A stretch of 64,000 nt of DNA from Shimia sp. CNT1-13L.2 (GTDB lineage Bacteria > Pseudomonadota > Alphaproteobacteria > Rhodobacterales > Rhodobacteraceae): positions 682,001-746,000 of the forward strand of contig NZ_JANDJO010000001.1 in the NCBI RefSeq assembly GCF_024331145.1, written 5' to 3'. Position 1 is the stretch's first letter. The number at the start of each line of letters is the position of its first letter. Both the position numbers and the translations under genes were made by a program. A model generated the notes under the pieces. The model saw only the letters and a program-made list of their open reading frames with translations, searched no databases and was not told where the DNA came from. This document shows positions 9,075 to 17,936 of the stretch, in pieces.

Positions 9075-11297
9075 ATGAGCGACGAGATTCGCGACATTGA
9101 ACGCCGGCAGGCGGAGTTCGATGCCGAGCACAGCCCGGAAGGGCTGCTGAAGCGCTATGCCGCTGGTCGTGTCCGCCATTTTCCCGGTCGCCAGGTCGTC
9201 ACGCTTTCCGGCGCCCTGACGCTCGGCCTGCTTGTCTCTTTCGAGATCGGCCTGATCGCGCTTTGCATCGCCCTGGTCGGCGAAGTGCTGGATGTGCTTT
9301 TGCTGCGACGCGTCCCTGCCATGTTCGCCAAGGGGGCCAGCTTTACCCGGGTCCAACGGCTGACCACGGTATCCGGGATGTTTCAGGCCCTGACCATCGC
9401 CGCCTGTGTTGCCCTTGCATGGGTCTCAAGCGAAGATCACGCCAGCACCTTCTTTTGCATGGCCTACCTGACCGGCGCGGCGATCAACGGCGGTATCATC
9501 CTGCCGTTCCACCGCCATGCCGCCATTGGCAAACTGCTGGTCTACGGTCTGACCTGCCCGGTGCTTTTCGCCATCCACCTCTTTGACGATCACGGCGTGA
9601 ACAAGGATTTCTTCTTCAACCTGCTCGCCGCGATGATGATGACCTACATGGTCGGTGCCTTCATTTCCTACGCCGTCGCAGGTCGTCGGCGGCACTTCAG
9701 GAACAGCCGCAGCCTGCTTGCCCAAAGCCTCCAGATCGCCAAGGCCCACGCCTCCCTCAACGAACAGCAGGACAGGCTCCGGCAACTTGCCCTTGTCGCC
9801 GAACGCGCCACCGACAGCGTTCTGGTCTCCGACATTGACGGGACAATCCTCTGGGTCAACGACTCCTTTACCCGTATCACAGGCTACCCCGCGGAAGAAG
9901 CGATCGGACGCCAGCCCGCCGATCTCCTGAACGGACCGGACACCGATCTGGACGTCAGCGACGACATCGCCCGCGCCATCGCCGAACAGCGCCCCTTCCG
10001 TGCCGAGATCATCAACTATACCAAGGATGGCCGCCGCATCTGGATCGAAACCAACCTCACCCCCGTCTTCAACGACGCGGGCGAGGTGGACATGGTCATC
10101 GCTATTGAACGCGACATCACCGAAGCCAAGGCATACGAGGACGAACTGGACGCCGCGAAGCAGGCCGCGGAACAGGCCGAGCAGGCCAAGAGCGACTTCC
10201 TTGCCAACATGAGCCACGAAATCCGCACCCCGATGAACGGCATCGTCGGGATGGCCGACCTGCTCTCCGAAGCGGGCCTGTCACAGGAAAACCAACTCTA
10301 CGTCGATACCATCAAGCAATCCGCCGACGCGCTTCTGACCATCATCAACGACGTGCTCGACTTCTCCAAGCTGAACGCGGGCAAGCTGACAATGCACCCC
10401 GTCCCCTTCCGCCTGCACGACTGCATGATCGGCATCATCCGCCTGCTGGAACCGCAGGCCCGCCAGAAGGGCCTCAGCCTTGAGTACACCCCCGACGGCA
10501 TCCTGCCCGAGTTCGTGATCGGCGACGAGGGGCGCTTCCGCCAGATCCTCGTCAACATCATCGGCAACGCCGTCAAGTTCACCGAGACAGGCGGCGTTTC
10601 GGTTGTGATCGCCGCCACCGAAATCGCGGGCCAGCAACACCTGAACATCCGCGTCACCGACACCGGCCTTGGCATCGCGCAGGACCAACTCGAACATATC
10701 TTCGAACAGTTCGCCCAGTCCGAATCCGCCGCGACCCGCAAATACGGCGGCACCGGCCTAGGCCTCGCCATCTCGAAACTGCTGATCGAAAAGATGCAGG
10801 GCAGCATCCGGGTCACCAGCACCCCGGGCAAGGGCTCGTGCTTTACCATCACCCTGCGCATGGGCACCGCCGACAAGGCCACCCGCATCCCGCAAAGCGC
10901 CCGCCTGCCCGCACCGGAACAGTTCACCGGCCTCACCGTCCTTCTGGCCGAGGACAACCAGACCAACAGACTTGTGATCCGCAAGCTGCTGCAGGACTAC
11001 CCCATCAGCCTGATCACCGCCCATGACGGGCGTCAGGCTGTCGACAAGACCAAATCCTACCGCCCCGACGTGGTACTCATGGACATGTCCATGCCCGAAA
11101 TCGACGGGCTTCAGGCCACCAAGGAAATCCGCGCCCTCACCCTGCCCCAGCCCCGTATCATCGCCCTCACGGCCAACGCCTTCGACACCGACCGCGAGGC
11201 CTGTCTCTCGGCGGGCATGGACGACTTCCTGTCAAAACCCGTGCGCAAGGCCGACCTCCTGACCCGCCTCTTACCGGAAACTGACGCTGCGGATTAA
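9075..11297 (+). CDS. Membrane hybrid sensor histidine kinase with PAS and receiver domains
   Basis: A 740-residue signalling protein. Residues about 40-205 hold five to six membrane helices; a coiled linker leads to a PAS domain (about 238-350), a HisKA domain with His381 in [12 protein letters not shown], and a HATPase domain (N box near IIGNAVKF, G boxes DTGLGIA and GGTGLGLAI). The receiver domain (about 620-735) has phospho-acceptor Asp670 in LMDMSMPEIDG and Lys721. It should autophosphorylate and pass phosphate to its own receiver, then to an unseen phosphotransfer protein. No cognate regulator is adjacent. Its position between pncA and pncB suggests, but does not prove, a link to NAD metabolism. 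Confidence 0.92.
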   Translation: MSDEIRDIERRQAEFDAEHSPEGLLKRYAAGRVRHFPGRQVVTLSGALTLGLLVSFEIGLIALCIALVGEVLDVLLLRRVPAMFAKGASFTRVQRLTTVSGMFQALTIAACVALAWVSSEDHASTFFCMAYLTGAAINGGIILPFHRHAAIGKLLVYGLTCPVLFAIHLFDDHGVNKDFFFNLLAAMMMTYMVGAFISYAVAGRRRHFRNSRSLLAQSLQIAKAHASLNEQQDRLRQLALVAERATDSVLVSDIDGTILWVNDSFTRITGYPAEEAIGRQPADLLNGPDTDLDVSDDIARAIAEQRPFRAEIINYTKDGRRIWIETNLTPVFNDAGEVDMVIAIERDITEAKAYEDELDAAKQAAEQAEQAKSDFLANMSHEIRTPMNGIVGMADLLSEAGLSQENQLYVDTIKQSADALLTIINDVLDFSKLNAGKLTMHPVPFRLHDCMIGIIRLLEPQARQKGLSLEYTPDGILPEFVIGDEGRFRQILVNIIGNAVKFTETGGVSVVIAATEIAGQQHLNIRVTDTGLGIAQDQLEHIFEQFAQSESAATRKYGGTGLGLAISKLLIEKMQGSIRVTSTPGKGSCFTITLRMGTADKATRIPQSARLPAPEQFTGLTVLLAEDNQTNRLVIRKLLQDYPISLITAHDGRQAVDKTKSYRPDVVLMDMSMPEIDGLQATKEIRALTLPQPRIIALTANAFDTDREACLSAGMDDFLSKPVRKADLLTRLLPETDAAD

Positions 11298-11363
11298 GGG
11301 CCTTGGCCCTCTCCGGGGAATTGGGTATCAAAATCTCCGAAACAAAACTTGGGGCCGCAGATC

Positions 11364-12656
11364 ATGGTCGATATCGCCACCCGCGTCTGGAACCACAAAT
11401 GGAAGATCGACCCGATCGTGCGCTCGCTGATCGACAACGACTTCTACAAGCTCCTGATGTGCCAGTCGGTCTTCCGCAACAAGCCGAATGCCACGGTCAC
11501 CTTCTCGCTCATCAACCGCTCCGACAGCGTACGGCTGGCGGAACTGATCGACGAAGGCGAACTGCGCGAACAACTCGATCACATCCGCTCCCTCTCGCTC
11601 ACCCGCGGTGAAAGCACCTTCCTGCGCGGCAACACCTTCTATGGCAAACGCCAGATGTTCCGCCCCGACTTCATGCACTGGTTCGAGAACCTGCGCCTGC
11701 CCGATTACCACCTCGAAAAGCGTGACGGCCAGTACGAGCTCACCTTCGAAGGCAAATGGCACGAGGTCATGCTCTGGGAAATCCCGGCCCTGGCGGTCCT
11801 GATGGAACTGCGCGGCCGCGCCGTGCTGCACGACATGCGCAAATTCGAACTTCAGGTGCTCTATGCCCGCGCCATGACCAAGCTCTGGGAAAAGATCGAA
11901 CAGCTGCGCCGCGTCGACGGGCTGCGCATTGCCGACTTCGGCACCCGCCGCCGCCACTCCTATCTCTGGCAGGACTGGTGCGTTCAGGCCATGACCGAAG
12001 GGCTGGGCCACAAGTTCGTCGGCACCTCGAACTGCCTGATCGCCATGAAGCGCGATCTCGAGGCCATCGGCACCAACGCCCACGAACTGCCCATGGTCTA
12101 TTCCGCACTCGCGCAGGACGATGCCACGCTGGCCCAGGCCCCCTATCAGGTGCTGGCCGACTGGCACGAGGAACACGAGGGCAACCTGCGTATCATCCTG
12201 CCCGACACCTACGGCACCGAAGGCTTCCTGAAACGCGCGCCCGACTGGCTTGCAGGCTGGACCGGCATCCGCATCGACTCGGGTGACCCTGCCGCTGGCG
12301 CCGAAACCGCGATCCGCTGGTGGAAAGAACGTGGCGAAGACCCGCGAGACAAGCTGATCATCTTCTCCGACGGCCTCGATGAAACCAAGATCATCGAGTT
12401 GCACGAGCAATTCGTGGGCCGCGCCAAGATCTCCTTTGGCTGGGGCACTCTGCTGACCAACGATTTCCGCGGCCTCACCCCCGGCGACGCACTCGCGCCC
12501 TTCTCGCTGGTCTGCAAGGCGGTTGCGGCGAATGGCTCCCCAACGGTCAAACTGTCGGACAACCCCAACAAGGCAATGGGCCCCACCGACCAGATCGACC
12601 GCTACAAGCGCGTCTTCGGCGTGGGCGAACAGCAGGAAATGGACGTGATCGTCTAA
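11364..12656 (+). CDS. pncB: Nicotinate phosphoribosyltransferase
   Basis: PncB joins nicotinate and PRPP to form nicotinate mononucleotide with ATP hydrolysis, the step after PncA. The 430-residue protein has NDFYKLLMCQ near residue 25, the GTSNCLIA block, the His240 in GTNAHELPM expected to be phosphorylated during turnover, and a GIRIDSGD phosphate-binding segment. ATG 11364 was chosen; a TTG five codons earlier is possible and the ribosome site is weak (GGGG). The upstream gap carries a GGGCC-TT-GGCCC hairpin. The stop interlocks with that of the opposing hydrolase gene in CTAA. Confidence 0.95.
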   Translation: MVDIATRVWNHKWKIDPIVRSLIDNDFYKLLMCQSVFRNKPNATVTFSLINRSDSVRLAELIDEGELREQLDHIRSLSLTRGESTFLRGNTFYGKRQMFRPDFMHWFENLRLPDYHLEKRDGQYELTFEGKWHEVMLWEIPALAVLMELRGRAVLHDMRKFELQVLYARAMTKLWEKIEQLRRVDGLRIADFGTRRRHSYLWQDWCVQAMTEGLGHKFVGTSNCLIAMKRDLEAIGTNAHELPMVYSALAQDDATLAQAPYQVLADWHEEHEGNLRIILPDTYGTEGFLKRAPDWLAGWTGIRIDSGDPAAGAETAIRWWKERGEDPRDKLIIFSDGLDETKIIELHEQFVGRAKISFGWGTLLTNDFRGLTPGDALAPFSLVCKAVAANGSPTVKLSDNPNKAMGPTDQIDRYKRVFGVGEQQEMDVIV

Positions 12657-13540
12657 TCCCGGGTCAGAAAGGCCACGATCCGCGCCGCGACTTCCGGGTC
12701 GCGCAGGATGCGGTTGTGGCCCAATCCTTCGGTTGTCACCAGTTCCGCATCCGGCCAGGCCTCGGCCACGCCCCGCCCACTCGCATAAGGCACCTGGCTG
12801 TCCCCTGCATCGTGCAGAACCAACGCAGCCTGCGCCATCCCACGCGCCACGGGCACCACCTGCAAATCCTCGAAAGCACGGCCATAGGTCCGTTCGATCC
12901 GCGCCTGCGCCCGCCCCTCGACGCGGTCCGACGCCCCGACAAACCGCGCCACTTTCTTGAGATAGGTTCCGGGATAGTCCGGCGGCGCAATCAACACCGT
13001 CTTTTTCGCCGCCACACCGGCCTGCAAGGCAAACACCGCTGACGCCGCACCCAGCGAATGCCCGACAATGGCCTCCAACGGCCCCTCTACCCCGGCCACG
13101 TCGACAATCGCGTCAATCATCTCCGGCAACGCCGTCTGCTTGCCCTCGGCCTGCCCATGCGCGGGGGCGTCAAACGCGACAACTCTGAAACCGGCGTCCA
13201 CCAAGGGGGCAACAAAGGCGCCCATCTGGCTCGCCCGTCCTGAAAACCCATGCGCCAACAGAACGGTTGGCCCTTCGCCCCATTCGTAGACCGGTATGCG
13301 CCGCTTGCTGTCAAAAGCCATCCACTTGCGGGTCGCTCCGGCCATCCATGCAACCTCGCGCTCAGGCACCCTGTGGCGACGCGGCGTGGTGAAAATCGTC
13401 ATCAACCACGCCGCCGCCCGATCCGGCGCAATCCGTGACACGGCCGACATGCCCAATCGCAGGGCCATCACCCCAACCGCAGGCTTGGTGCGACGTGGCT
13501 TAACACGCCCTGCAAGGGAGGCTTGGCTTGTATCCGTCAT
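12653..13540 (-). CDS. Alpha/beta hydrolase
   Basis: A 295-residue alpha/beta-hydrolase-fold protein: oxyanion segment AHGFSGR (96-102), nucleophile Ser162 in the GHSLGA elbow, and probable catalytic His275 in GLGHNR. The acid is likely one of the aspartates near HDAGDSQVPY. The basic N-terminus lacks a clear signal peptide, though residues 22-50 are moderately hydrophobic. It is transcribed divergently from the HxlR regulator with shared operators, so it is probably the regulator's target. The substrate is unknown. Confidence 0.85.
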   Translation of the reverse strand: MTDTSQASLAGRVKPRRTKPAVGVMALRLGMSAVSRIAPDRAAAWLMTIFTTPRRHRVPEREVAWMAGATRKWMAFDSKRRIPVYEWGEGPTVLLAHGFSGRASQMGAFVAPLVDAGFRVVAFDAPAHGQAEGKQTALPEMIDAIVDVAGVEGPLEAIVGHSLGAASAVFALQAGVAAKKTVLIAPPDYPGTYLKKVARFVGASDRVEGRAQARIERTYGRAFEDLQVVPVARGMAQAALVLHDAGDSQVPYASGRGVAEAWPDAELVTTEGLGHNRILRDPEVAARIVAFLTRD

Positions 13541-13575
13541 CGTCCCGATCCTTCCAATCTGGCAAAACTCTAGTC

Positions 13576-13616
13576 AGTTCTAAAACAGAACTTAATATGA
13601 GTTCCCTTTTAGAACT
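13576..13616. promoter_or_regulatory. Twin operators for the HxlR-type regulator
   Basis: AGTTCTAAAACAGAACT (13576-13592) and AGTTCCCTTTTAGAACT (13600-13616) are two 17-bp inverted repeats with the same AGTTC/GAACT half-sites, starting 24 bp apart. They lie between the divergent hydrolase and HxlR genes and flank a TTAATAT box (13592-13598) that could be a -10 element. HxlR proteins usually bind such dyads as dimers, so autoregulation and hydrolase control are likely. Confidence 0.7.
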
Positions 13617-13641
13617 TGTCAATGCGTGCTATATGACACCC

Positions 13642-14094
13642 ATGAAATGGAACGATCTCTCAGAAGAAGCCTGCCCCGTTGCCCGGGCGCTGTCCGTCAT
13701 CGGTGACCGCTGGACGCTGCTGGTCCTGCGCAACATCCTGCTCGGGATGCGCCGCTTTGACATGATTCAGGGGGATCTCGGGATCACGCGGCACGTTCTG
13801 GCCGACAGGCTCAAGAAACTCGAAGCCGCCGACCTCGTGGAACGCCGCCCCTATCAGGAACGTCCCACCCGCTACGAATACCGGCCAACCGCCGCGGCCA
13901 AGGATTTCGTGCCCGTCATGCAGGTTCTGATCTCATGGGCAAACGCGCATATTCCAAGCGACAAGCCCCCGCCCTACACGATGGTCTCGCGCGAGGGTCG
14001 AACGCCACTTGCCCCCAAGGTGATCGATGAAAACACCGGTCAGGAAGTTGCCTATTCCACGGTCTGGGCCGAGTTCACCGGCGACAAGGACTAA
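13642..14094 (+). CDS. HxlR-family winged-helix transcriptional regulator
   Basis: A 150-residue HxlR/MarR-like regulator. It has ACPVARALSVIGDRWTLLVLR, where the cysteine is the usual redox or effector-sensing residue, then the RRFDMIQGDLGITRHVLADRL recognition region. The start is uncertain: ATG 13642 gives the typical MKWNDLSEEACPVA opening, ATG 13633 adds three residues, and an earlier in-frame ATG at 13597 lies inside the operators. None has a clear ribosome site. The stop shares CTAA with the opposing kinase gene. Confidence 0.86.
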   Translation: MKWNDLSEEACPVARALSVIGDRWTLLVLRNILLGMRRFDMIQGDLGITRHVLADRLKKLEAADLVERRPYQERPTRYEYRPTAAAKDFVPVMQVLISWANAHIPSDKPPPYTMVSREGRTPLAPKVIDENTGQEVAYSTVWAEFTGDKD

Positions 14095-15050
14095 CCCAGC
14101 CACCCCCGGCACAGTTCCACCGCCCGCACCGCATAGGTTCGGGTCGCCGGATGGTCGTCTGCATAGCGCCCGATCACCCAGCCACAGCTTGCCAGCCCCC
14201 GCATCACGGTAAAGGCTTCCAGCAGTGCCTCGGCCCCGTCGGGCAATTCGCGCAGGCTGGCGTATCCCGTCAGCAGCGCCTTGCCCAGCGCATCCTTGTT
14301 GGGCTGGTCCCAGTTCTGCGACATCGCCACGCCCAGCTCGTACATGCGGAACCCGAACACGCCGTCGTCAAAGTCGATCAGCTGCACGGCGCCGTCTTTC
14401 ACCATCACGTTTTCGCGCAGCGCATCGGCGTGGATCAGGCCAAAATCCGCCCCGGCCTGCCCCTCCAGGATCTCCGCCAACCGCGCCCGCGCCGCCTGAA
14501 GAATCTCGATTTCAGGCCGTGTTAGAGACGCATTCTCCCAGAACCGCCCCCACGCCGGATCGTCCCCGACAAGCGCGTCCCTGTCCAGAACCGGGCGTGT
14601 GAACCCCTCCGGCAGATCCGCCGCGTCACTGGCCAGATGCAGCCGCGCCAGCTCTGCGCCCAGCGCGAAATGCAGCGCCGCCTGCGCATCGGGCGTCCCC
14701 TCAAGCGGCACATCCCCTTCGCCCATCGGCGCACCGTCCACCCACGTCACCAACGAGGCCATCCGCCCCGCCTCGGGCACCTCGGCCAGCACGTCGTCGG
14801 CCAGCGTTCGCACCGGCACCGGCACATCCATCCCCGCCGCCACCAGCGCTTCGGACCACCACAGTTCCGAACGGATCGAGTCATCGCTCTGGTAACCCGG
14901 ACGATGCAGCCGCAGGGCCGCCCGCGCGCCTTCTGCCGTGCGGGTTTCGAACACCGCATTCTCGCGGTTCTTGATCAGGCGCGGTTCATCCTCGACACCC
15001 CAGTGCCGCATCGCCGCGCGCGCGAAATCCCGGGCCTCGACGTCCTTCAC
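14091..15050 (-). CDS. Aminoglycoside/homoserine-kinase-like phosphotransferase (probable amino-alcohol kinase)
   Basis: A 319-residue kinase of the APH/choline-kinase superfamily. The catalytic loop is LIHADALRENVM with His207, Asp209 and Asn214, and the metal site is IDFDDG with Asp226. Its start overlaps the stop of the aminotransferase-like gene upstream by four bases, so the two are translated together. In animals and bacteria, hydroxylysine kinase of this fold works with a PLP phospho-lyase of exactly the neighbouring family. I infer that this kinase phosphorylates a hydroxy-amino compound such as 5-hydroxylysine, and that the partner removes the phosphate. The antibiotic-resistance annotation often given to this fold is not supported. 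Confidence 0.8.
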   Translation of the reverse strand: MKDVEARDFARAAMRHWGVEDEPRLIKNRENAVFETRTAEGARAALRLHRPGYQSDDSIRSELWWSEALVAAGMDVPVPVRTLADDVLAEVPEAGRMASLVTWVDGAPMGEGDVPLEGTPDAQAALHFALGAELARLHLASDAADLPEGFTRPVLDRDALVGDDPAWGRFWENASLTRPEIEILQAARARLAEILEGQAGADFGLIHADALRENVMVKDGAVQLIDFDDGVFGFRMYELGVAMSQNWDQPNKDALGKALLTGYASLRELPDGAEALLEAFTVMRGLASCGWVIGRYADDHPATRTYAVRAVELCRGWLG

Positions 15051-16318
15051 GCCACGGCCCCCAGCGCCGCATCCATCACCTCGGCAAGGTGATCGGCATT
15101 GGCGCGGCTGAACACACAGGGCGGGCGCACCTTGAGCGTATTGTCATACCGCCCCACCGAATGCAGCAGCACCCCACGGTCGCGCATTTCATCCACCATC
15201 TTCGCGCACAGATCGGTCGCCGGTTTGCCGTCCCGCCACAGCTCGGCCCCGAAGAACAGCCCCGATCCGCGCACATCCGCGATCACGTCATGGCGCGTGG
15301 CCACCTCCTGCAGCAGCCCAAGCGCATAGCCCCCGACATCCGCCGCGTTCTCGACCAGCTTTTCATCCTCGATCACGTTCAGCACCGCCATCGCTGCTGC
15401 CGCGCTCACCGGGTTGCCGCCGAAGGTGTTGAAATATTTGAACGCATCCTGAAAGCAGGCGAGGATTTCATGCCGTGTCACCACGGCCGCCACCGGATGC
15501 CCGTTCGCCATCGGCTTGCCCAACGTCACGATATCCGGACGGAAGCCCAGCTTGTCATGCCCCCACCAGTGGCTGCCGATCCGGCCAAACCCCGGCTGCA
15601 CCTCGTCCGCGATGATCAGGCCACCGGCCTTGCGCACCACCTCGATGGCGCGGTCCATGAACCCCGCCTCAAGCGTCGGAAAGCCCTCGTTGGCGAAATA
15701 GGGGCAGACAATCAGCGCCGACACCCCGTGCCCATTCGCCTCCAACTCGGCCACCGCCTGTTCAACACCCTTGGCAAAGGCCTCGGCCTGCGCCTCGCGG
15801 CTGCCACCGACCGGCTCCATATTGTCCGGCGCGGGCACCTGCCGCACGTGATCCTGATAACCGCCAACCGGCACTTTCGAGGAATTCAGCTGCGAAACAG
15901 CCGTGGTATTGCCGTGATAGGTGTTGTCCGTGCCGATGATCCCCGTCTTGCCCGTCATCGCCTGCGCCATACGCAGGGCCACGTCATTGGCCTCCGATCC
16001 GGAACAGACCATCACCATGCTTTCCAGATCGTGACCAAACTTCGCGGTCAGCGCCTCGCCATAGTCGAGGATCATGTCATGCACATAGCGCGTGTGAGTG
16101 TTCAACTCGGCCGCCTGCCTGGCAATGGCCTCAACCACGCGCGGGTGACAATGCCCGACATGCGGCACGTTGTTATAGCAGTCAAGATACTGACGCCCGT
16201 CCTTGTCCCAGAGATAGGCCCCCTCGCCGCGCGCCACATGCACGGGTTCGCGGTAAAAGGTGGTCATCTGCGGCCCCAACAGCCGGGCACGGCGGTCCAA
16301 TGCGGTGGTCATGGTCAC
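15047..16318 (-). CDS. Class III PLP enzyme of the phospho-lyase type (ethanolamine-phosphate/phosphohydroxylysine phospho-lyase-like)
   Basis: A 423-residue fold-type I PLP enzyme. Lys268 in TLGKPMANGHP should bind PLP, with Asp238 in IADEVQPGFGR. The N-terminal block YLDCYNNVPHVGHCHPRVV is very close to the equivalent part of vertebrate ethanolamine-phosphate phospho-lyase and phosphohydroxylysine phospho-lyase, rather than to ordinary omega-transaminases. With the coupled kinase it would eliminate phosphate and ammonia from a phosphorylated amino alcohol to give a semialdehyde. The alternative is a plain class III transaminase. It lies 56 bases downstream of the GlxA-type regulator, same strand. 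Confidence 0.83.
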   Translation of the reverse strand: MTMTTALDRRARLLGPQMTTFYREPVHVARGEGAYLWDKDGRQYLDCYNNVPHVGHCHPRVVEAIARQAAELNTHTRYVHDMILDYGEALTAKFGHDLESMVMVCSGSEANDVALRMAQAMTGKTGIIGTDNTYHGNTTAVSQLNSSKVPVGGYQDHVRQVPAPDNMEPVGGSREAQAEAFAKGVEQAVAELEANGHGVSALIVCPYFANEGFPTLEAGFMDRAIEVVRKAGGLIIADEVQPGFGRIGSHWWGHDKLGFRPDIVTLGKPMANGHPVAAVVTRHEILACFQDAFKYFNTFGGNPVSAAAAMAVLNVIEDEKLVENAADVGGYALGLLQEVATRHDVIADVRGSGLFFGAELWRDGKPATDLCAKMVDEMRDRGVLLHSVGRYDNTLKVRPPCVFSRANADHLAEVMDAALGAVA

Positions 16319-16374
16319 TCCCTCACGTCCATGCCGCCTTTGTTGCCAAATTGGATTTGGGATACAACCCCAAG

Positions 16375-17355
16375 TTAGCCTTTCTCCGGCTCCCCCCGCA
16401 GACGATGTGGCGACATGCCGTAACGCGCCCGGAACAGCCGCGAGAAATGCGAGGACGAGTTGAAGCCACAGGCCACGGAAACTTCGGTCACCGACATCGA
16501 GGTCTGCAGCAACAGATGCTGCGCCCGCTGCAACCGCATGTCCATGTAATACTTCTTCGGCGTCGCACTCAGATACCGACGAAACAACCGCTCCAACTGT
16601 CGGGTCGAGATATTCACCGTCTTGGCAAGATCCCCCGGCCGAAGCGGCTCTTCCAGGTTGGTTTCCATCAGGGCAAGGATCTCGGATAGCTTGGGATGCC
16701 GCATCCCGATCCGTTCCGCCACCTGAACCCGCGCCGAATGCTGCAACACGCGGATGTTGGTGTACATCAGCTGGTCCGCCACGAGGTTTGCCAGCTCGGG
16801 GCTTTCCGCTTCCGAGATCAGGGTCAGCAACAAGTCGATCACCGCCGTGCCACCCGCCGTCGAATATCGCTTGTTGCGCACCGTATAGGTATAGTCCGAA
16901 AGCTCCACGTCGGGGAACTTCTCGGCAAAGCTGTTGCGGTTTTCCCAGTGGATGGTGATCGCCTCTTCGCCGATCAACCCCGCTTCGGCCATCACCCAGG
17001 CCCCAGTATAAAGCCCCGCGATCTCACAGCCCTGCCGCGCGCATTTGCGCAACCACTGGAGTACCGCCGGCGTACAGTTCTTGCGCACATCCGCACCCGA
17101 GCAGATCACGATGATGTCGTCGCGGCTTACATCCTCAAGCCCGTGATCGATGGGATATTCCGCCCCAAGTGAATCCGTGACAGGCACACCGCCCTCGGAA
17201 CACACAACGCATGAAAACGGCGTTCCCATCGCCATACGGTTGGCTGTCTTCAACGTCTCCATCGCCATGGCAAAGGTCATGGCCGAATAATTCGGCAGAA
17301 GCAGAAAGATGAAGCGTTTCGTGGCACCGCGATGTGCGGAAGCTAAGTCGTCCAT
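16375..17355 (-). CDS. GlxA-type transcriptional regulator (DJ-1/PfpI + AraC HTH)
   Basis: A 326-residue regulator: an N-terminal DJ-1/PfpI-like amidase-fold sensor (about 14-190, with GLYTGAWVMAEAGL where many active relatives have the nucleophile cysteine; here it is Thr/Gly, so it is a ligand sensor) and a C-terminal AraC double helix-turn-helix (about 220-320, ending VACGFNSSSHFSRLFRARYG). It is directly upstream of the phospho-lyase-like gene on the same strand. GlxA-type regulators often control catabolism of quaternary amines or amino acids, so it probably controls the two genes downstream. Confidence 0.88.
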   Translation of the reverse strand: MDDLASAHRGATKRFIFLLLPNYSAMTFAMAMETLKTANRMAMGTPFSCVVCSEGGVPVTDSLGAEYPIDHGLEDVSRDDIIVICSGADVRKNCTPAVLQWLRKCARQGCEIAGLYTGAWVMAEAGLIGEEAITIHWENRNSFAEKFPDVELSDYTYTVRNKRYSTAGGTAVIDLLLTLISEAESPELANLVADQLMYTNIRVLQHSARVQVAERIGMRHPKLSEILALMETNLEEPLRPGDLAKTVNISTRQLERLFRRYLSATPKKYYMDMRLQRAQHLLLQTSMSVTEVSVACGFNSSSHFSRLFRARYGMSPHRLRGEPEKG

Positions 17356-17415
17356 AAGCCAACCATTATCGTTTGTCTGATATGTTTCCCGTTTCTTGCC
17401 GTAGGGGCAAGACGT

Positions 17416-17838
17416 TTACTCGTCACCACGCACACGTCCCCGCAGGGATTTGACCTCGCCGCGTTCCTTCTTGGCCTTCAATCGTCGCTGTTGCGAGCCA
17501 TAGGTCGGCTTGGTCTTGATCCGGCGCTTGGGCACCACGGTTGCCTTGCGCACAAGTTCGGCAAGACGTTCCCGCGCAATCTCGCGGTTGCGCGATTGGC
17601 TGCGGGTCTCGTCGCACTGGATCACGATGGCGCCTTCCTTGGTCCACCGCCGCCCCGCCAGCCGCTTGAGCCGCGCCTTCACCGGTCCGGGCAGCGAAGG
17701 CGACCGCGCCGCCTCAAAGCGCAACTCGACCGCGGTTGCCACCTTGTTGACGTTCTGCCCCCCCGGCCCCGAGGCGCGCACGAACTGTTCCGTGATCTCC
17801 CAGTCCTCAAGGCTTATGGTGTCGTCGATCCTCAGCAT
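17416..17838 (-). CDS. arfB: Peptidyl-tRNA hydrolase ArfB (ribosome rescue)
   Basis: ArfB releases peptides from ribosomes stalled on truncated mRNA. From ATG 17838 the protein has 140 residues, like E. coli ArfB (YaeJ). It contains the catalytic GGQ at 26-28 in SGPGGQNVNK, and a lysine/arginine-rich tail (about 100-140) that inserts in the mRNA channel. The frame continues upstream for 64 codons but that part is not family-like. A CTTGCC/GGCAAG hairpin follows the stop. Confidence 0.92.
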   Translation of the reverse strand: MLRIDDTISLEDWEITEQFVRASGPGGQNVNKVATAVELRFEAARSPSLPGPVKARLKRLAGRRWTKEGAIVIQCDETRSQSRNREIARERLAELVRKATVVPKRRIKTKPTYGSQQRRLKAKKERGEVKSLRGRVRGDE

Positions 17839-17936
17839 ACCCTGTTCCGGCCCTTGCCGTTTCCATGTTCCAAAGCGCGGCGACTTAACCGTCGCACGGT
17901 GCGTTAACGCCGGAATTTCATCAAAATCGCACCGTC

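Noticed and set aside
13597-13641. Earlier ATG at 13597 as the start of the HxlR regulator
   Set aside because: It lies between the two operators and over the presumed -10 box, and the extra residues are not family-like.
14091-15050. Aminoglycoside resistance function for the APH-fold kinase
   Set aside because: The gene is coupled to a phospho-lyase-type enzyme and has no resistance-gene context; the fold alone does not indicate resistance.
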